From contig CAMYYI010000008.1 in assembly GCA_947303465.1 (NCBI GenBank), forward strand, positions 1 to 64,000: a DNA stretch of 64,000 nucleotides. Direction: 5' to 3'. Position 1 is the stretch's first letter, and each line of letters begins with the position of its first letter. The position numbers and the translations under genes are program-made. The notes under the pieces are model-generated. The model worked only from the letters and a program-made list of their open reading frames with translations. It was not told the DNA's origin and made no database searches. Positions 1 to 7,764 of this stretch are shown piece by piece. The stretch comes from an uncultured Bacteroidales bacterium (GTDB lineage Bacteria; Bacteroidota; Bacteroidia; Bacteroidales; UBA932).

Positions 1-1
1 G

Positions 2-1492
2 TCAGATGGTAGAGCATTGCTTGAAAATCTCCGTTACAATTTCTTTTTCGTCAAAGTGCCGTTTCTCGGTACCTATTATCTGATAATTCTCGTGTCCCTT
101 GCCGGCAAGCAGCACCGTGCTGCCGTCGGGAGACACCATCAGGGCCGTGCGTATGGCTTCCTTTCGGTCCGCGATGAACACGGCCTTGGCAAGTCCGGCA
201 GGGCTGAAGCCCTTGCGTATGTCTTCCAGTATGTCTTCCGTTTTCTCGGTGCGGGAGTTGTCGGAGGTGACGAATATGCGGTCGGCCCATTTCTCCGCTA
301 CTGCGGCCATCTCGGGACGTTTGGTCCGGTCGCGGTCGCCGCCGCAGCCGAACAGGCATGCCAGATGCTTCTCCGGAGCCACCTCCCTGAGTGTCTTGAG
401 CACGTTCTCCATGGCGTCGGGAGTATGGGCGTAGTCTATTACAGCGCAGAGTCCGCGGGGCCCGTGAATGGTTTCCAGGCGTCCCGGAGCTGATTCCAGA
501 GTGCTCAGCGCTACCAGAACCTCGTCCTTGGGCGCTCCAAGTTCCACTGCCGTAGAATAAATTGCCAGCAGGTTGTAAGCGTTGTGCGCCCCTATCAGTC
601 GGGACCAGACCTCCGCTCCGTCCATGCGCAGCAACATGCCTTCGAAGCTCTGCTCCATTACGCGGCAGTTGTGGTCTGCGGCGCTGTGGCAGGAATAGCT
701 GACCTTGCGGGCTGCCGTATTCTGAAGCATAACCTCGCCGTGCTTGTCGTCAATATTGGTGATAGCCACCGCGCCGGGGCTGAGCCTGTCGAAGAAGAGC
801 TTCTTGCAGCGCAGGTACTCAGCGAAGGTTCCGTGGTAGTCCAGATGGTCGTGGGTCAGGTTGGAGAAGATGCCCACCGCGAATTCCAGCCCGGTCACCC
901 TTTCCTGCTCTACTCCAATGGAGCTCACCTCCATGAAGCAGTAGTCGCATCCGGCATCCACCATCTGCGCAAGCAGTGCGTTGATGGTTACCGGGTCGGA
1001 GGTGGTGTTGGCCGTCTCCAGACGCTTGGGGCCCACGTAATTGGCTATGGTGGAAAGCAGTCCGCACTCATATCCCAGCTTGCGGAAAAGCCTGTAAAGC
1101 AGGGTGACGGTTGTGGTCTTGCCATTTGTCCCGGTTATGCCCACCAGCTTGAGGCTGCCGCTGGGGTGGCCGTAGAAGGCGTCCGCCGCCATCGCCACTG
1201 CCACGCGGGAGTTCTCTACGATGATGCGGGTGACGGGGGTGTTGTTATCATGTACTCCCTGCTTGTCATCCTGATCGGAGCGAAGGATCTCCTCGTACAT
1301 CACCGCCGATGCACCGTTCTCGATCGCCTTTCCAAGGTACGCCCTTCCGTCGTTACCGCAACCGTTCACGGCCACGAACAGGCAGCCGGGGCAAGCCTTA
1401 CGCGAGTCGTTGGTTATGGAAGTGATTTCCATATCCACGTTGCCATTGACGGTGGCAACGCCGCAATTCTTTATGATGTCTGACAGTTTCAT
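2..1492 (-). CDS. murE: UDP-N-acetylmuramoyl-tripeptide synthetase MurE
   Basis: Cytoplasmic ATP-dependent ligase that adds the third stem-peptide residue (expected meso-diaminopimelate) to UDP-MurNAc-L-Ala-D-Glu in peptidoglycan synthesis. The 496 residues are full length for the family. The Mur-ligase P-loop GTNGKTT is at about 121-127, the central-domain TTSDP and HDHLDYHG segments are present, and the C-terminal domain carries the specificity motif as DNSR (411-414). Known DAP-adding enzymes usually have DNPR, so the Arg that contacts DAP is kept but Pro is replaced by Ser. The ATG overlaps the ftsI stop as ATGA, showing translational coupling in the dcw operon. The stop codon is at bases 2-4, so the gene is complete. 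mraY would be expected next, outside the window. Confidence 0.96.
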   Translation of the reverse strand: MKLSDIIKNCGVATVNGNVDMEITSITNDSRKACPGCLFVAVNGCGNDGRAYLGKAIENGASAVMYEEILRSDQDDKQGVHDNNTPVTRIIVENSRVAVAMAADAFYGHPSGSLKLVGITGTNGKTTTVTLLYRLFRKLGYECGLLSTIANYVGPKRLETANTTSDPVTINALLAQMVDAGCDYCFMEVSSIGVEQERVTGLEFAVGIFSNLTHDHLDYHGTFAEYLRCKKLFFDRLSPGAVAITNIDDKHGEVMLQNTAARKVSYSCHSAADHNCRVMEQSFEGMLLRMDGAEVWSRLIGAHNAYNLLAIYSTAVELGAPKDEVLVALSTLESAPGRLETIHGPRGLCAVIDYAHTPDAMENVLKTLREVAPEKHLACLFGCGGDRDRTKRPEMAAVAEKWADRIFVTSDNSRTEKTEDILEDIRKGFSPAGLAKAVFIADRKEAIRTALMVSPDGSTVLLAGKGHENYQIIGTEKRHFDEKEIVTEIFKQCSTI

Positions 1493-3372
1493 CTGGCTGC
1501 GCTTAATGTGGGCCGGAAGGCCGGGTCTATACTGTATATGTTATTCACGAGGCTCTTGACGGCCCTTGCTGGTATGCCGCCGCCCTGGAATTGCTTGGAA
1601 GTGGGTTTGCTGAACACGGTACAGATTACGCTGTACTTGGGGTCGTCGGCAGGGAAGAAGCCGACGAAGGTTCCCTGGTACTTGCGCCTGCCGTATTCGT
1701 CTTTGTATGCTCCTCCGCTGTAGGTGCCGAACGAAGTTCCGGTTTTACCCGCCACAGTGCACCTTGCATCTTTGAGCCTGCGTGCCGTACCTTCTTCCGT
1801 AACGGCCTTGAGGGCACGTGTGATGGTATCGGCTACAGCCTTGCTGCATATCGCAGACATGAGCGCAGGACCGCGCTTGCTCTTTACCACGCCGTTCTGC
1901 TCTATATCTTCTACCAGATAGGGCTTCATCATCCTGCCTTTGTTGGCAATTGCGTTGTAGAAGCAGAGTATGTGAAGCGGAGTTTCGCGGGTTCCGTATC
2001 CGTAGCCCATGACCGCAAGGTCGCTCAGGCTCCAGTAGCGGTTCTTGTCTTTCGGCGAAGGGATTGTAGGCGTGGCCAGGCCGGCGAGATCGAAGTCGAA
2101 AGCCTCTCCGAGCTTGTAGCTGTATATGTTCTCTATGAAGCGCATAGGCTTCTTGGAGTAATTGGAAACCGCGAGCGTGCCGAACACGTAATTTGAGGAG
2201 ATGCGGAATCCCTCGATGACGGAAATGCTGGTTGTGTGATCATTCCTCTCATGGTCCAGGATGTGCACGTCCTGAGGCACTCCCTTCACTCCCTTGATTA
2301 CTCCGTGGTTGGTGGGGATGGTCTCGTCCAGACTCTTTATGTAACCGTCCGAGAGAACCTGCATCAGAGTTACGGTCTTGAATACGGAGCCGGGCTCGAT
2401 GGCTCGTCCTATCGCCAGGTTGCTCACCTCTTCAAAGTCGGCGGCTTCGCCGTCGCGGTACAGGTTCACCATGGAGCGTATGGCTCCGGTGGCGGATTCC
2501 ATCAGCACCAGGCAGGCACCTTCCAGATCGGTCTCCTCCTTGATCTCGTCGTACAGGGCATGGAAGGCGATATCCTGGTAGTCGATGTTGAGGGTGGTGC
2601 GTATGTCCTTTCCGTCCTCGGGCCGGGTCTTGGTGCTGTCGCTGTCCAGTACCAGGCCGACGTCGGTGCGCCTTGTCCATTCCTTGCCGTCCCGGCCATG
2701 GAGTACATAGTCGAACTTGCCTTCCAGACCCACGTGGGTGTTGCCAACATCGGAGCGGTTGTTACGCACGAAACCTATGGTGCGCCTGGCGAGCTTGCCG
2801 TAAGGATAAATACGAATGTTCTGCTGCTCGGCTATGAGGCCGCCTTTGTATTTGCCCTCGTTGAACAGGGGGAATTTCTGAATGCGGTTGTAAACGTTAC
2901 GGTCTACCGGCTTGCCGAACTTGAGGTACTTCTTGCCGCTTTTGCGGCCGTTTATTATCAGCTTCCAGTACTCGTCCGAGCTCTTTTCCGGGAACACCTT
3001 GGCAAGCTCCAGGCTGAGAGCGCGTGCCTTGTCCTGCCATTCCGCCTCTTTCCTGGCCCCGTCTTTCTGGTCCTTGGCGAACTCGTCCCGGCGGACGGTG
3101 CAGTCCATCGCTATCTGGTAAGTGGGACAGGACATCGCGAGCAGGCGGCCTTCGCAGTCTATGATGTTGCCTCGAACCGGTTCAATGGAGCGGGCCCGGC
3201 TGCCGGGCGTCAAGGCGCTTTCTATCTTATGGTTGGGCTTGAAGAAGGCCTGTATGTAAACTATCTTGAAGAAAAGCAGTGCGGATGCGAGCAGCAGCAG
3301 CACATAGACCACGTAGAGTATGACTCCTATGCGGTCTCTGGATTTCTTTATGTTGCCGTTGTTCGCTTCCAT
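1489..3372 (-). CDS. ftsI: FtsI-type penicillin-binding protein (division transpeptidase)
   Basis: Class B penicillin-binding protein that cross-links septal peptidoglycan in the periplasm. It has a short cytoplasmic tail, one membrane segment at about 16-40, an N-terminal dimerisation-type domain, and a C-terminal transpeptidase domain. The catalytic motifs are all visible: SVFK (Ser329, Lys332), SSN (392-394) and KTG (543-545). At 627 residues it ends soon after the transpeptidase domain, and I see no PASTA repeats. It lies 4 nt downstream of the FtsL-like gene and overlaps murE by 4 nt, the usual dcw order. FtsI rather than the elongation enzyme PBP2 is chosen because of this cluster position. 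Confidence 0.94.
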   Translation of the reverse strand: MEANNGNIKKSRDRIGVILYVVYVLLLLASALLFFKIVYIQAFFKPNHKIESALTPGSRARSIEPVRGNIIDCEGRLLAMSCPTYQIAMDCTVRRDEFAKDQKDGARKEAEWQDKARALSLELAKVFPEKSSDEYWKLIINGRKSGKKYLKFGKPVDRNVYNRIQKFPLFNEGKYKGGLIAEQQNIRIYPYGKLARRTIGFVRNNRSDVGNTHVGLEGKFDYVLHGRDGKEWTRRTDVGLVLDSDSTKTRPEDGKDIRTTLNIDYQDIAFHALYDEIKEETDLEGACLVLMESATGAIRSMVNLYRDGEAADFEEVSNLAIGRAIEPGSVFKTVTLMQVLSDGYIKSLDETIPTNHGVIKGVKGVPQDVHILDHERNDHTTSISVIEGFRISSNYVFGTLAVSNYSKKPMRFIENIYSYKLGEAFDFDLAGLATPTIPSPKDKNRYWSLSDLAVMGYGYGTRETPLHILCFYNAIANKGRMMKPYLVEDIEQNGVVKSKRGPALMSAICSKAVADTITRALKAVTEEGTARRLKDARCTVAGKTGTSFGTYSGGAYKDEYGRRKYQGTFVGFFPADDPKYSVICTVFSKPTSKQFQGGGIPARAVKSLVNNIYSIDPAFRPTLSAAR

Positions 3373-3376
3373 CTTT

Positions 3377-3724
3377 TTATTTAAGTACGGTTGCCGGGTT
3401 CTGTGGTTCGCTCACTTTGGAGCCCATTTTCTGAAGCATCTCGTTCACCGTGGAACGGCGGCTCAGGCTTACTACCTCGAAGGTCTTCTGGGTATTTACG
3501 ATTTCCATCTCGTGCAGTATTGCCTTGTTGCGTTCCACCTTGTTCATGGTGCTTTCTATCATCAGGGATATCCAGATAATCATGGCAAAGAGGAAAAAGG
3601 TATAGACAATGTGGATGAAGTACCTGCCGACATCGAGTCTGAGCAGGAACTCGCCCTTGAGTATGGCTCTGAAGCTGTTCTTGAGCCATGTGCCTACGTC
3701 CTGTATTTTCCAGGTCTTGTCCAT
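3377..3724 (-). CDS. FtsL-like divisome protein
   Basis: Small bitopic protein of 115 residues. It has about 33 cytoplasmic residues, one strongly hydrophobic helix at about 34-56 (VDVGRYF then IHIVYTFFLFAMIIWISL), and a periplasmic part predicted to be helical/coiled coil. This is the layout of FtsL, which helps recruit and activate the FtsWI septal synthase. Sequence conservation in this family is very low, so the assignment rests on size, topology and position between rsmH and ftsI. The start codon overlaps the rsmH stop by one base (TAATG). No alternative role is suggested by the context. Confidence 0.8.
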   Translation of the reverse strand: MDKTWKIQDVGTWLKNSFRAILKGEFLLRLDVGRYFIHIVYTFFLFAMIIWISLMIESTMNKVERNKAILHEMEIVNTQKTFEVVSLSRRSTVNEMLQKMGSKVSEPQNPATVLK

Positions 3725-4626
3725 TATATCCTTTCAGCTATCCTGAGCTTTGCGCTTCGCGCGCGTGTGTTTCCTTCTATTTCATCCTCTTCAGGCTGCA
3801 TGGGTTTGCGAATCATCGTCTTGAACGGAGCGCTGCTGCGGCCGTACATATCCCTGCTCTCGCTTCCGTCTACATTGCCGCTCCGGATGAAGTTCTTTAC
3901 CAGCCTGTCTTCCAGGGAGTGGTAGGTGATTACCGCGAGAACGCCACCCCTCTTGAGGGATTTGGCTGCGCCGTAGAGGAATTTTTCCAGCGAGCGCATC
4001 TCGTCGTTCACTTCTATCCTTAGCGCCTGGTAAACTTTTGCCAGGTATTTATGCTCCGCGAAAGAAGGCAGGGCTCCCGCTATGGCATTGCCGAGGTCGC
4101 CGGTGGAGAGGATCTGCGCCTGTGAGCGGGCAGCGACGATGAGAAGCGCCAGCTTACGGGCGTTGTCCACCTCACCGTAGATTCTGAAGATCCTTTCCAA
4201 TTCTTCTTGCGTATAAGAATTGACAATGTCAGCGGCGGTTTTAGCGCCCTGCACATTCATTCGCATGTCGAGGGGCCCGTCGAAGCGGAAAGAGAAACCC
4301 CTTTCCGCCGTGTCGAACTGGTGGGAGCTTACGCCAAGGTCGGCGAGCACTCCGTCCAGTCCTTTGGGCGCCTCGATAAGAGCATAGTTGTGTATAAACC
4401 TGAAGTTGTTGTGTATAAGCTTGAAACGCTGGTCGTCCGGGGCGTTTGCCGCTGCATCGGCATCGCGGTCGAAGGCTATTAGGCGGCCTTTTGGTGAGAG
4501 TTTCGCCAGGATTGCCTTGCTGTGACCGCCGCCGCCGAAAGTGGCATCGGCATAGAAACCGTCCGGGTACTGTACCAGGGCGTTTACGCTTTCGTTAAGT
4601 AAAACGGGATTATGATACTCACTCAT
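3724..4626 (-). CDS. rsmH: 16S rRNA (cytosine(1402)-N(4))-methyltransferase RsmH (MraW)
   Basis: SAM-dependent methyltransferase acting on C1402 in the decoding centre of 16S rRNA. At 300 residues it is the usual length. The N-terminal HNPVLLNESV segment, the SAM-binding loop DATFGGGGHS (about 28-37), FDRD (about 54-57), LADLGVSSHQFD (about 95-106), and the C-terminal VITYHSLEDRLVK signature are all present. It is the second gene of the dcw operon, 12 nt after mraZ, with its stop overlapping the start of the FtsL-like gene. The mraZ-rsmH pairing is nearly universal and supports the call. Confidence 0.97.
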   Translation of the reverse strand: MSEYHNPVLLNESVNALVQYPDGFYADATFGGGGHSKAILAKLSPKGRLIAFDRDADAAANAPDDQRFKLIHNNFRFIHNYALIEAPKGLDGVLADLGVSSHQFDTAERGFSFRFDGPLDMRMNVQGAKTAADIVNSYTQEELERIFRIYGEVDNARKLALLIVAARSQAQILSTGDLGNAIAGALPSFAEHKYLAKVYQALRIEVNDEMRSLEKFLYGAAKSLKRGGVLAVITYHSLEDRLVKNFIRSGNVDGSESRDMYGRSSAPFKTMIRKPMQPEEDEIEGNTRARSAKLRIAERI

Positions 4627-4638
4627 TGCCTGCTTCTC

Positions 4639-5088
4639 CTATTTTCGGGAGAGGCTCTTGGCAATTGAAATGAAACTGTCGTTCGTGATGCGGGACTGCT
4701 CGAATGCTTCCTTCGCCCAAACTTCCAATTTGAATCCAACGCCGAAGAATACCACTTCCTTGGTAATACCTATTGCGTCAAGAAGTTCACGCGAAATGGA
4801 GATACGTCCCAGTTTGGAATCGGGCTCTACAATATCGACGTCACGCATGTATTCTCTCCAGAATGTGACGTGGTCGGGATTGAAGAAGTCCAATTCTTCC
4901 TTGATCTTGTCGGCCTGCCAGGTCCACTCGTCGAAAGTGTACATTTCCAGGCAGGAGTCGTAGATGCTTTTTTTGATTACAAACCTCATATCGCCACCCG
5001 CCGGCATATCCCTGCGAATGGCGGCAGGGAAGACTATTCTACCCTTGTCGTCGGTTTTCGCCGGATATTTACCGTAAAAAGTGACCAT
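4639..5088 (-). CDS. mraZ: Transcriptional regulator MraZ
   Basis: AbrB-fold DNA-binding protein that controls the dcw operon in the bacteria where it has been studied. The 149-residue form starting MVTFYGKYPAK is chosen. An upstream in-frame codon at 5112 would add eight residues with no homology and would overlap the predicted promoter box. Two MraZ half-domains are visible, the first with the DDKGRIVFPAAIRR segment (about 12-25) and the second with DSKLGRISISRELL (about 89-102). The gene heads the cluster, and the DNA just upstream carries repeated GTGGAAAA boxes that are plausible autoregulatory sites. Confidence 0.95.
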   Translation of the reverse strand: MVTFYGKYPAKTDDKGRIVFPAAIRRDMPAGGDMRFVIKKSIYDSCLEMYTFDEWTWQADKIKEELDFFNPDHVTFWREYMRDVDIVEPDSKLGRISISRELLDAIGITKEVVFFGVGFKLEVWAKEAFEQSRITNDSFISIAKSLSRK

Positions 5089-5109
5089 AATAATTCTTAT
5101 ACGCAGTCG

Positions 5110-5117
5110 CAAAGATA
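5110..5117 (-). promoter_or_regulatory. Promoter -7 box for mraZ
   Basis: On the minus strand the octamer TATCTTTG matches the Bacteroidota -7 consensus TAnnTTTG, 21 nt upstream of the mraZ ATG. No well-spaced TTTG -33 element is seen, which fits a promoter that depends on or is modulated by factors binding the boxes just upstream. Confidence 0.6.
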
Positions 5118-5124
5118 TAAAAAA

Positions 5125-5174
5125 TTTTCCACTTTATTACATTTCGTTACAAAATTTTCCACAAAGTTTTCAAC
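5125..5174 (-). promoter_or_regulatory. Candidate MraZ operator boxes
   Basis: Read on the minus strand there are two exact GTGGAAAATTTT copies (5132-5121 and 5162-5151) and a third close copy GTTGAAAACTTT (5174-5163), immediately upstream of the -7 box. The two upstream copies are 12 bp apart and the third is 30 bp further. MraZ in other phyla binds short direct repeats containing GTGG/TGGG spaced about one helical turn apart in its own promoter. Binding by this MraZ is inferred. Confidence 0.5.
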
Positions 5175-5186
5175 GGGTGTGTGGTA

Positions 5187-5297
5187 ACGCTGGAGCGTAA
5201 CTTTCGGTACGATAGGTACATACAGAATCTGCCTGCATCGAAAAAGATGCAGGCAGAAACGTTATGTGCTTATTAATTAGGGGGTTACGCTCCAGCG
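5187..5297. repeat. Dispersed 109-bp hairpin element, copy A
   Basis: Starts two bases after the stop codon of the minus-strand phosphatase gene. The ends are a perfect 14-bp inverted repeat, CGCTGGAGCGTAAC (5188-5201) and GTTACGCTCCAGCG (5284-5297). In the middle is a perfect 11-bp hairpin CTGCCTGCATC/GATGCAGGCAG with a GAAAAA loop (5229-5256). Copy B at 54468-54577 keeps the same ends, the same central hairpin and exactly the same end-to-end spacing. The location suggests a terminator or mRNA 3'-end stabiliser for the phosphatase gene. Confidence 0.75.
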
Positions 5298-5298
5298 C

Positions 5299-6786
5299 TT
5301 AGCGGCTGGTGAAGAGGGCGGTGCGGGAATTAAGATAATCTCTCAGCTCCGTCCACCTGTAGTAAGGTCCGGACACGGCAGGAAGGGAGCCGAAGCGGGT
5401 TTCTTCCCCGTTCAGCAGGATTTTCACCAGCACGTCGCCGTTGCGATTGCACCTGGGAGTATAGAACACCATCTGGAGATTGGTGGCCATCGGCGACATG
5501 TAGGACCTGAAATACTTGCCTATCTCATCCGGAGATTCGGGAACGGTACCGGAGCCATCTATATCCATGATCATCAGCAGCGTCATGAGCACGTGGTCGT
5601 GGCCAAAGCGGAGGTCTGCCCCCGTACTGCCTTCCGCCAGCCTGGCATCTGCCTTGACTATCATGTCATCTATAATGGACGAGCATGGCGTCTGGTATGG
5701 ATAGTATTCGCGGAAGCGCTCATAATTGTCTGTCTCCCAAAGTATTGCATACTCTTCCGGGGTAAGTAGTCCGTCCATGTCTATACGCTCCTCTTCCGGC
5801 AGGCTGTTCATGCCGGCCACCAGCATGTAGAAGTAGAAGAAGACGTTGTACGCATCCCTTCCCTTAAGACTGGCGGCAGGGTCTTTGAACATGCGGCCCA
5901 GCACATCCTTATACATAGGGAAGTGACGATAGAAAAAGGCCTCTGAGCTCTCCCTGTAGGGGAAATCCAGAGCCGGGCCCTCGTAGCGGAAAGGATTCCG
6001 GCCCTCGTTGGGGCGGGTGGCCTGGATGTCCAGTTTGCTCTGGTGGGCATACACATCCGCCTTGGGAGCTTCCCGTGAGAATGTGGCGCATTCGGAGGCC
6101 ATGCTCAGGATGGAGCGCACCGAGCCGGAGGAACACGCGTCTATGCGGCTGCCTTTTTTGAATGCATCCGGGAACTCCTTTACCATTGTCCTGGCAATCC
6201 AGTCGTGCTGCTCCCAGCCAAGGGGAGTAAGGTCTCCCACCTTGTACTGGCCTACTTTCATGAACACCTTCAAGTCGTCGAGCAGTTTGCGGCCGCGGGG
6301 CGTCAGGTTGCCCGCAGCGGCGCCGTCGCGCAGCATCTCAAGAGGTATATTATAGGTATCGGAAGTATAGGCGTAGCGGGAACCATGCCGTCCGTAGTGG
6401 CTTATATAAGTGGCTTTGTATCCCCTGGGGGCCGGTGTGAGCGTCTTGGGAGTCATGTCGTATGGCAGGTCCAGTCCGGCAGCCTTGCTCCAGTCTGGGA
6501 GGATTGGCGCGGGTGCCGGTCCGTCCTGTACGGCAACTATGCAGAAATGGGTATCGCGTTTGCGCTGGCCGGCATGGTCATACTTCTTGTTGGACAGGTC
6601 CTGGTCTATGACGAAGATCTGCTGCGCGGCCCCGGAGACTTCTTCGATCCCCGAGAATGAATAGTAGAATATGCCGTCGGCAAGCTGCTCGGCTTTCCAG
6701 CCCGGACCTTCCGGCCTCTGGCCGGCAAGCGACAGGGAAGAAATGACAAAGAAAAGTGCTGTAAGGAGAATATGGCGTGCTTTCAT
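5299..6786 (-). CDS. Secreted histidine-type phosphatase (MINPP/phytase-like)
   Basis: Histidine acid phosphatase of 495 residues with an N-terminal signal peptide (about 1-22, ending near LSLAGQ). The catalytic RHGxR motif is visible as YGRHGSR after an N-terminal extension of about 130 residues. A second conserved segment, RFGHDHVLM, supplies the expected HD proton donor. Relatives in gut Bacteroides include inositol polyphosphate phosphatases of the MINPP group, but those usually have HAE in place of HD, so the substrate is not settled. The protein is probably periplasmic or surface-attached and releases phosphate from organic esters. It is a single gene with its own promoter and structured element A directly after its stop. 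Confidence 0.82.
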   Translation of the reverse strand: MKARHILLTALFFVISSLSLAGQRPEGPGWKAEQLADGIFYYSFSGIEEVSGAAQQIFVIDQDLSNKKYDHAGQRKRDTHFCIVAVQDGPAPAPILPDWSKAAGLDLPYDMTPKTLTPAPRGYKATYISHYGRHGSRYAYTSDTYNIPLEMLRDGAAAGNLTPRGRKLLDDLKVFMKVGQYKVGDLTPLGWEQHDWIARTMVKEFPDAFKKGSRIDACSSGSVRSILSMASECATFSREAPKADVYAHQSKLDIQATRPNEGRNPFRYEGPALDFPYRESSEAFFYRHFPMYKDVLGRMFKDPAASLKGRDAYNVFFYFYMLVAGMNSLPEEERIDMDGLLTPEEYAILWETDNYERFREYYPYQTPCSSIIDDMIVKADARLAEGSTGADLRFGHDHVLMTLLMIMDIDGSGTVPESPDEIGKYFRSYMSPMATNLQMVFYTPRCNRNGDVLVKILLNGEETRFGSLPAVSGPYYRWTELRDYLNSRTALFTSR

Positions 6787-6791
6787 ATTTG

Positions 6792-6799
6792 CAAATATA
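6792..6799 (-). promoter_or_regulatory. Promoter -7 box for the histidine phosphatase
   Basis: Minus-strand TATATTTG matches TAnnTTTG and ends only 5 nt before the phosphatase ATG at 6786. The predicted transcript would have almost no 5' leader. No convincing -33 element is seen. Confidence 0.55.
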
Positions 6800-6824
6800 A
6801 TCAGTTTTAGCCATATCTGCGCCT

Positions 6825-6855
6825 TTTGACATTATTATACTTTTCACTATCTTTG
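6825..6855 (+). promoter_or_regulatory. Promoter for the LEA14-like/SPOR/rpoN operon
   Basis: TTTG (6825-6828), 19 bp spacer, TATCTTTG (6848-6855): a full match to the Bacteroidota -33/-7 consensus. The box ends 7 nt before the ATG at 6863, predicting a leaderless or nearly leaderless mRNA. Confidence 0.75.
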
Positions 6856-6862
6856 TAGTCTG

Positions 6863-7330
6863 ATGAAACGGGCTATTGAACTGTTTGTAATTGTAATCGC
6901 GATGTTTTGTACGGCATCGTGCTCCGGGTCTTTCAAGGATATCAAAGTGACGTCCTGGGTGCTGACTGAGGTTGTGCCACGCGGCCTTTCCGCTTTCGAC
7001 GCCACCATAGACCTGGGGATAGACAATCCCGCCCCGCAGGTAACGCTTTCGGAGATGAGCGCCCTGATAAAAATGGATCAGGCACCCTGCCTCCACCTTA
7101 CTGCAGAGGATGTTACGATAGCGCCGCGCACCGAGTCCGTGTACACCGTCACTTTCCACGGAGTGCTGGACGAGAACTTCAATCCGTTCACGCTCCTGCA
7201 GCTCTTCAATCAGCAGAAGCAGACCGAGCTGACCGCCGATTTCGGCTTCCGCGGAACGCTGAAAAGCGGTATCGGCAAGTATTTTGTATATACTGACGTT
7301 CCGATAAACGATTTACTCGACAGACAATGA
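6863..7330 (+). CDS. LEA14-like (water-stress/hypersensitive-response domain) lipoprotein
   Basis: A 155-residue predicted lipoprotein. The signal peptide ends in a lipobox-like TASC with the modified Cys at position 20. The rest resembles the LEA type-2 beta-sandwich domain, including the patterns SAFDATIDLGIDNPAP and an alternating strand pattern up to YFVYTDVPIN. Members of this family in Bacteroidales are short envelope proteins of unknown role. The stop overlaps the next start (ATGA), so it is translationally coupled to the SPOR-like gene and then to rpoN. Family assignment is moderate; function is not established. Confidence 0.7.
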   Translation: MKRAIELFVIVIAMFCTASCSGSFKDIKVTSWVLTEVVPRGLSAFDATIDLGIDNPAPQVTLSEMSALIKMDQAPCLHLTAEDVTIAPRTESVYTVTFHGVLDENFNPFTLLQLFNQQKQTELTADFGFRGTLKSGIGKYFVYTDVPINDLLDRQ

Positions 7331-7764
7331 AACGTATCGGATTGATATTGGCCGCATTGCTTCTGGGCTTCGGGCTCCGTGCCCAGGAGGCCCAGCAGGA
7401 CAGCACCGCCGTGTATGACGTGTTTTCAGCGCTGTCCGGCAACCTCGTCGTGAATCAGAGTCCCGAGGTATACGATGCCGTCAATGCGCATGTGGAGCGC
7501 AATGCGCGCCGTGCCGCTTCCGGTCTGGCGGGCCAGACATACAGGATAAGGATCTTCTTCGACAGCGGACAGAATGCCCGCGCCGGTTCGGAGGCCGCCG
7601 CAGCCCGTTTCCGCAGTCTGCATCCGGGAGTTCCCGTTTCCCGCACCTTTACCGACCCCTTCTTCAAGGTGACGGTCGGCAACTATTCGTCCAAGGCGGA
7701 TGCGGCAGCAGCCCTGAAATACATCCAGCAGGAGTTTCCTGCTGCATTCATAGTGCGGAACTGA
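7327..7764 (+). CDS. Secreted SPOR-like domain protein
   Basis: A 145-residue exported protein with a signal peptide (about 1-19, GFGLRAQ). The C-terminal 80 residues look like a SPOR domain: the strand YRIRIFFDSGQNA, a helical stretch, then FKVTVGNYSSKADAAAALKYIQ, which is the usual G-x-F/Y ... A pattern. SPOR domains bind denuded septal glycan in known cases, so an envelope or division role is plausible. The gene overlaps its upstream neighbour by 4 nt, and its stop overlaps the first base of rpoN. The small N-terminal segment (about 20-65) has no recognisable fold. Confidence 0.75.
   Translation: MKRIGLILAALLLGFGLRAQEAQQDSTAVYDVFSALSGNLVVNQSPEVYDAVNAHVERNARRAASGLAGQTYRIRIFFDSGQNARAGSEAAAARFRSLHPGVPVSRTFTDPFFKVTVGNYSSKADAAAALKYIQQEFPAAFIVRN

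Noticed and set aside
99..1483. Long open frames on the strand opposite murE, ftsI, rpoN, bamA, gdhA and other genes
   Set aside because: They mirror highly conserved genes, have no recognisable domains, and follow the GC-rich third-codon pattern of the true strand. They are reading-frame shadows.
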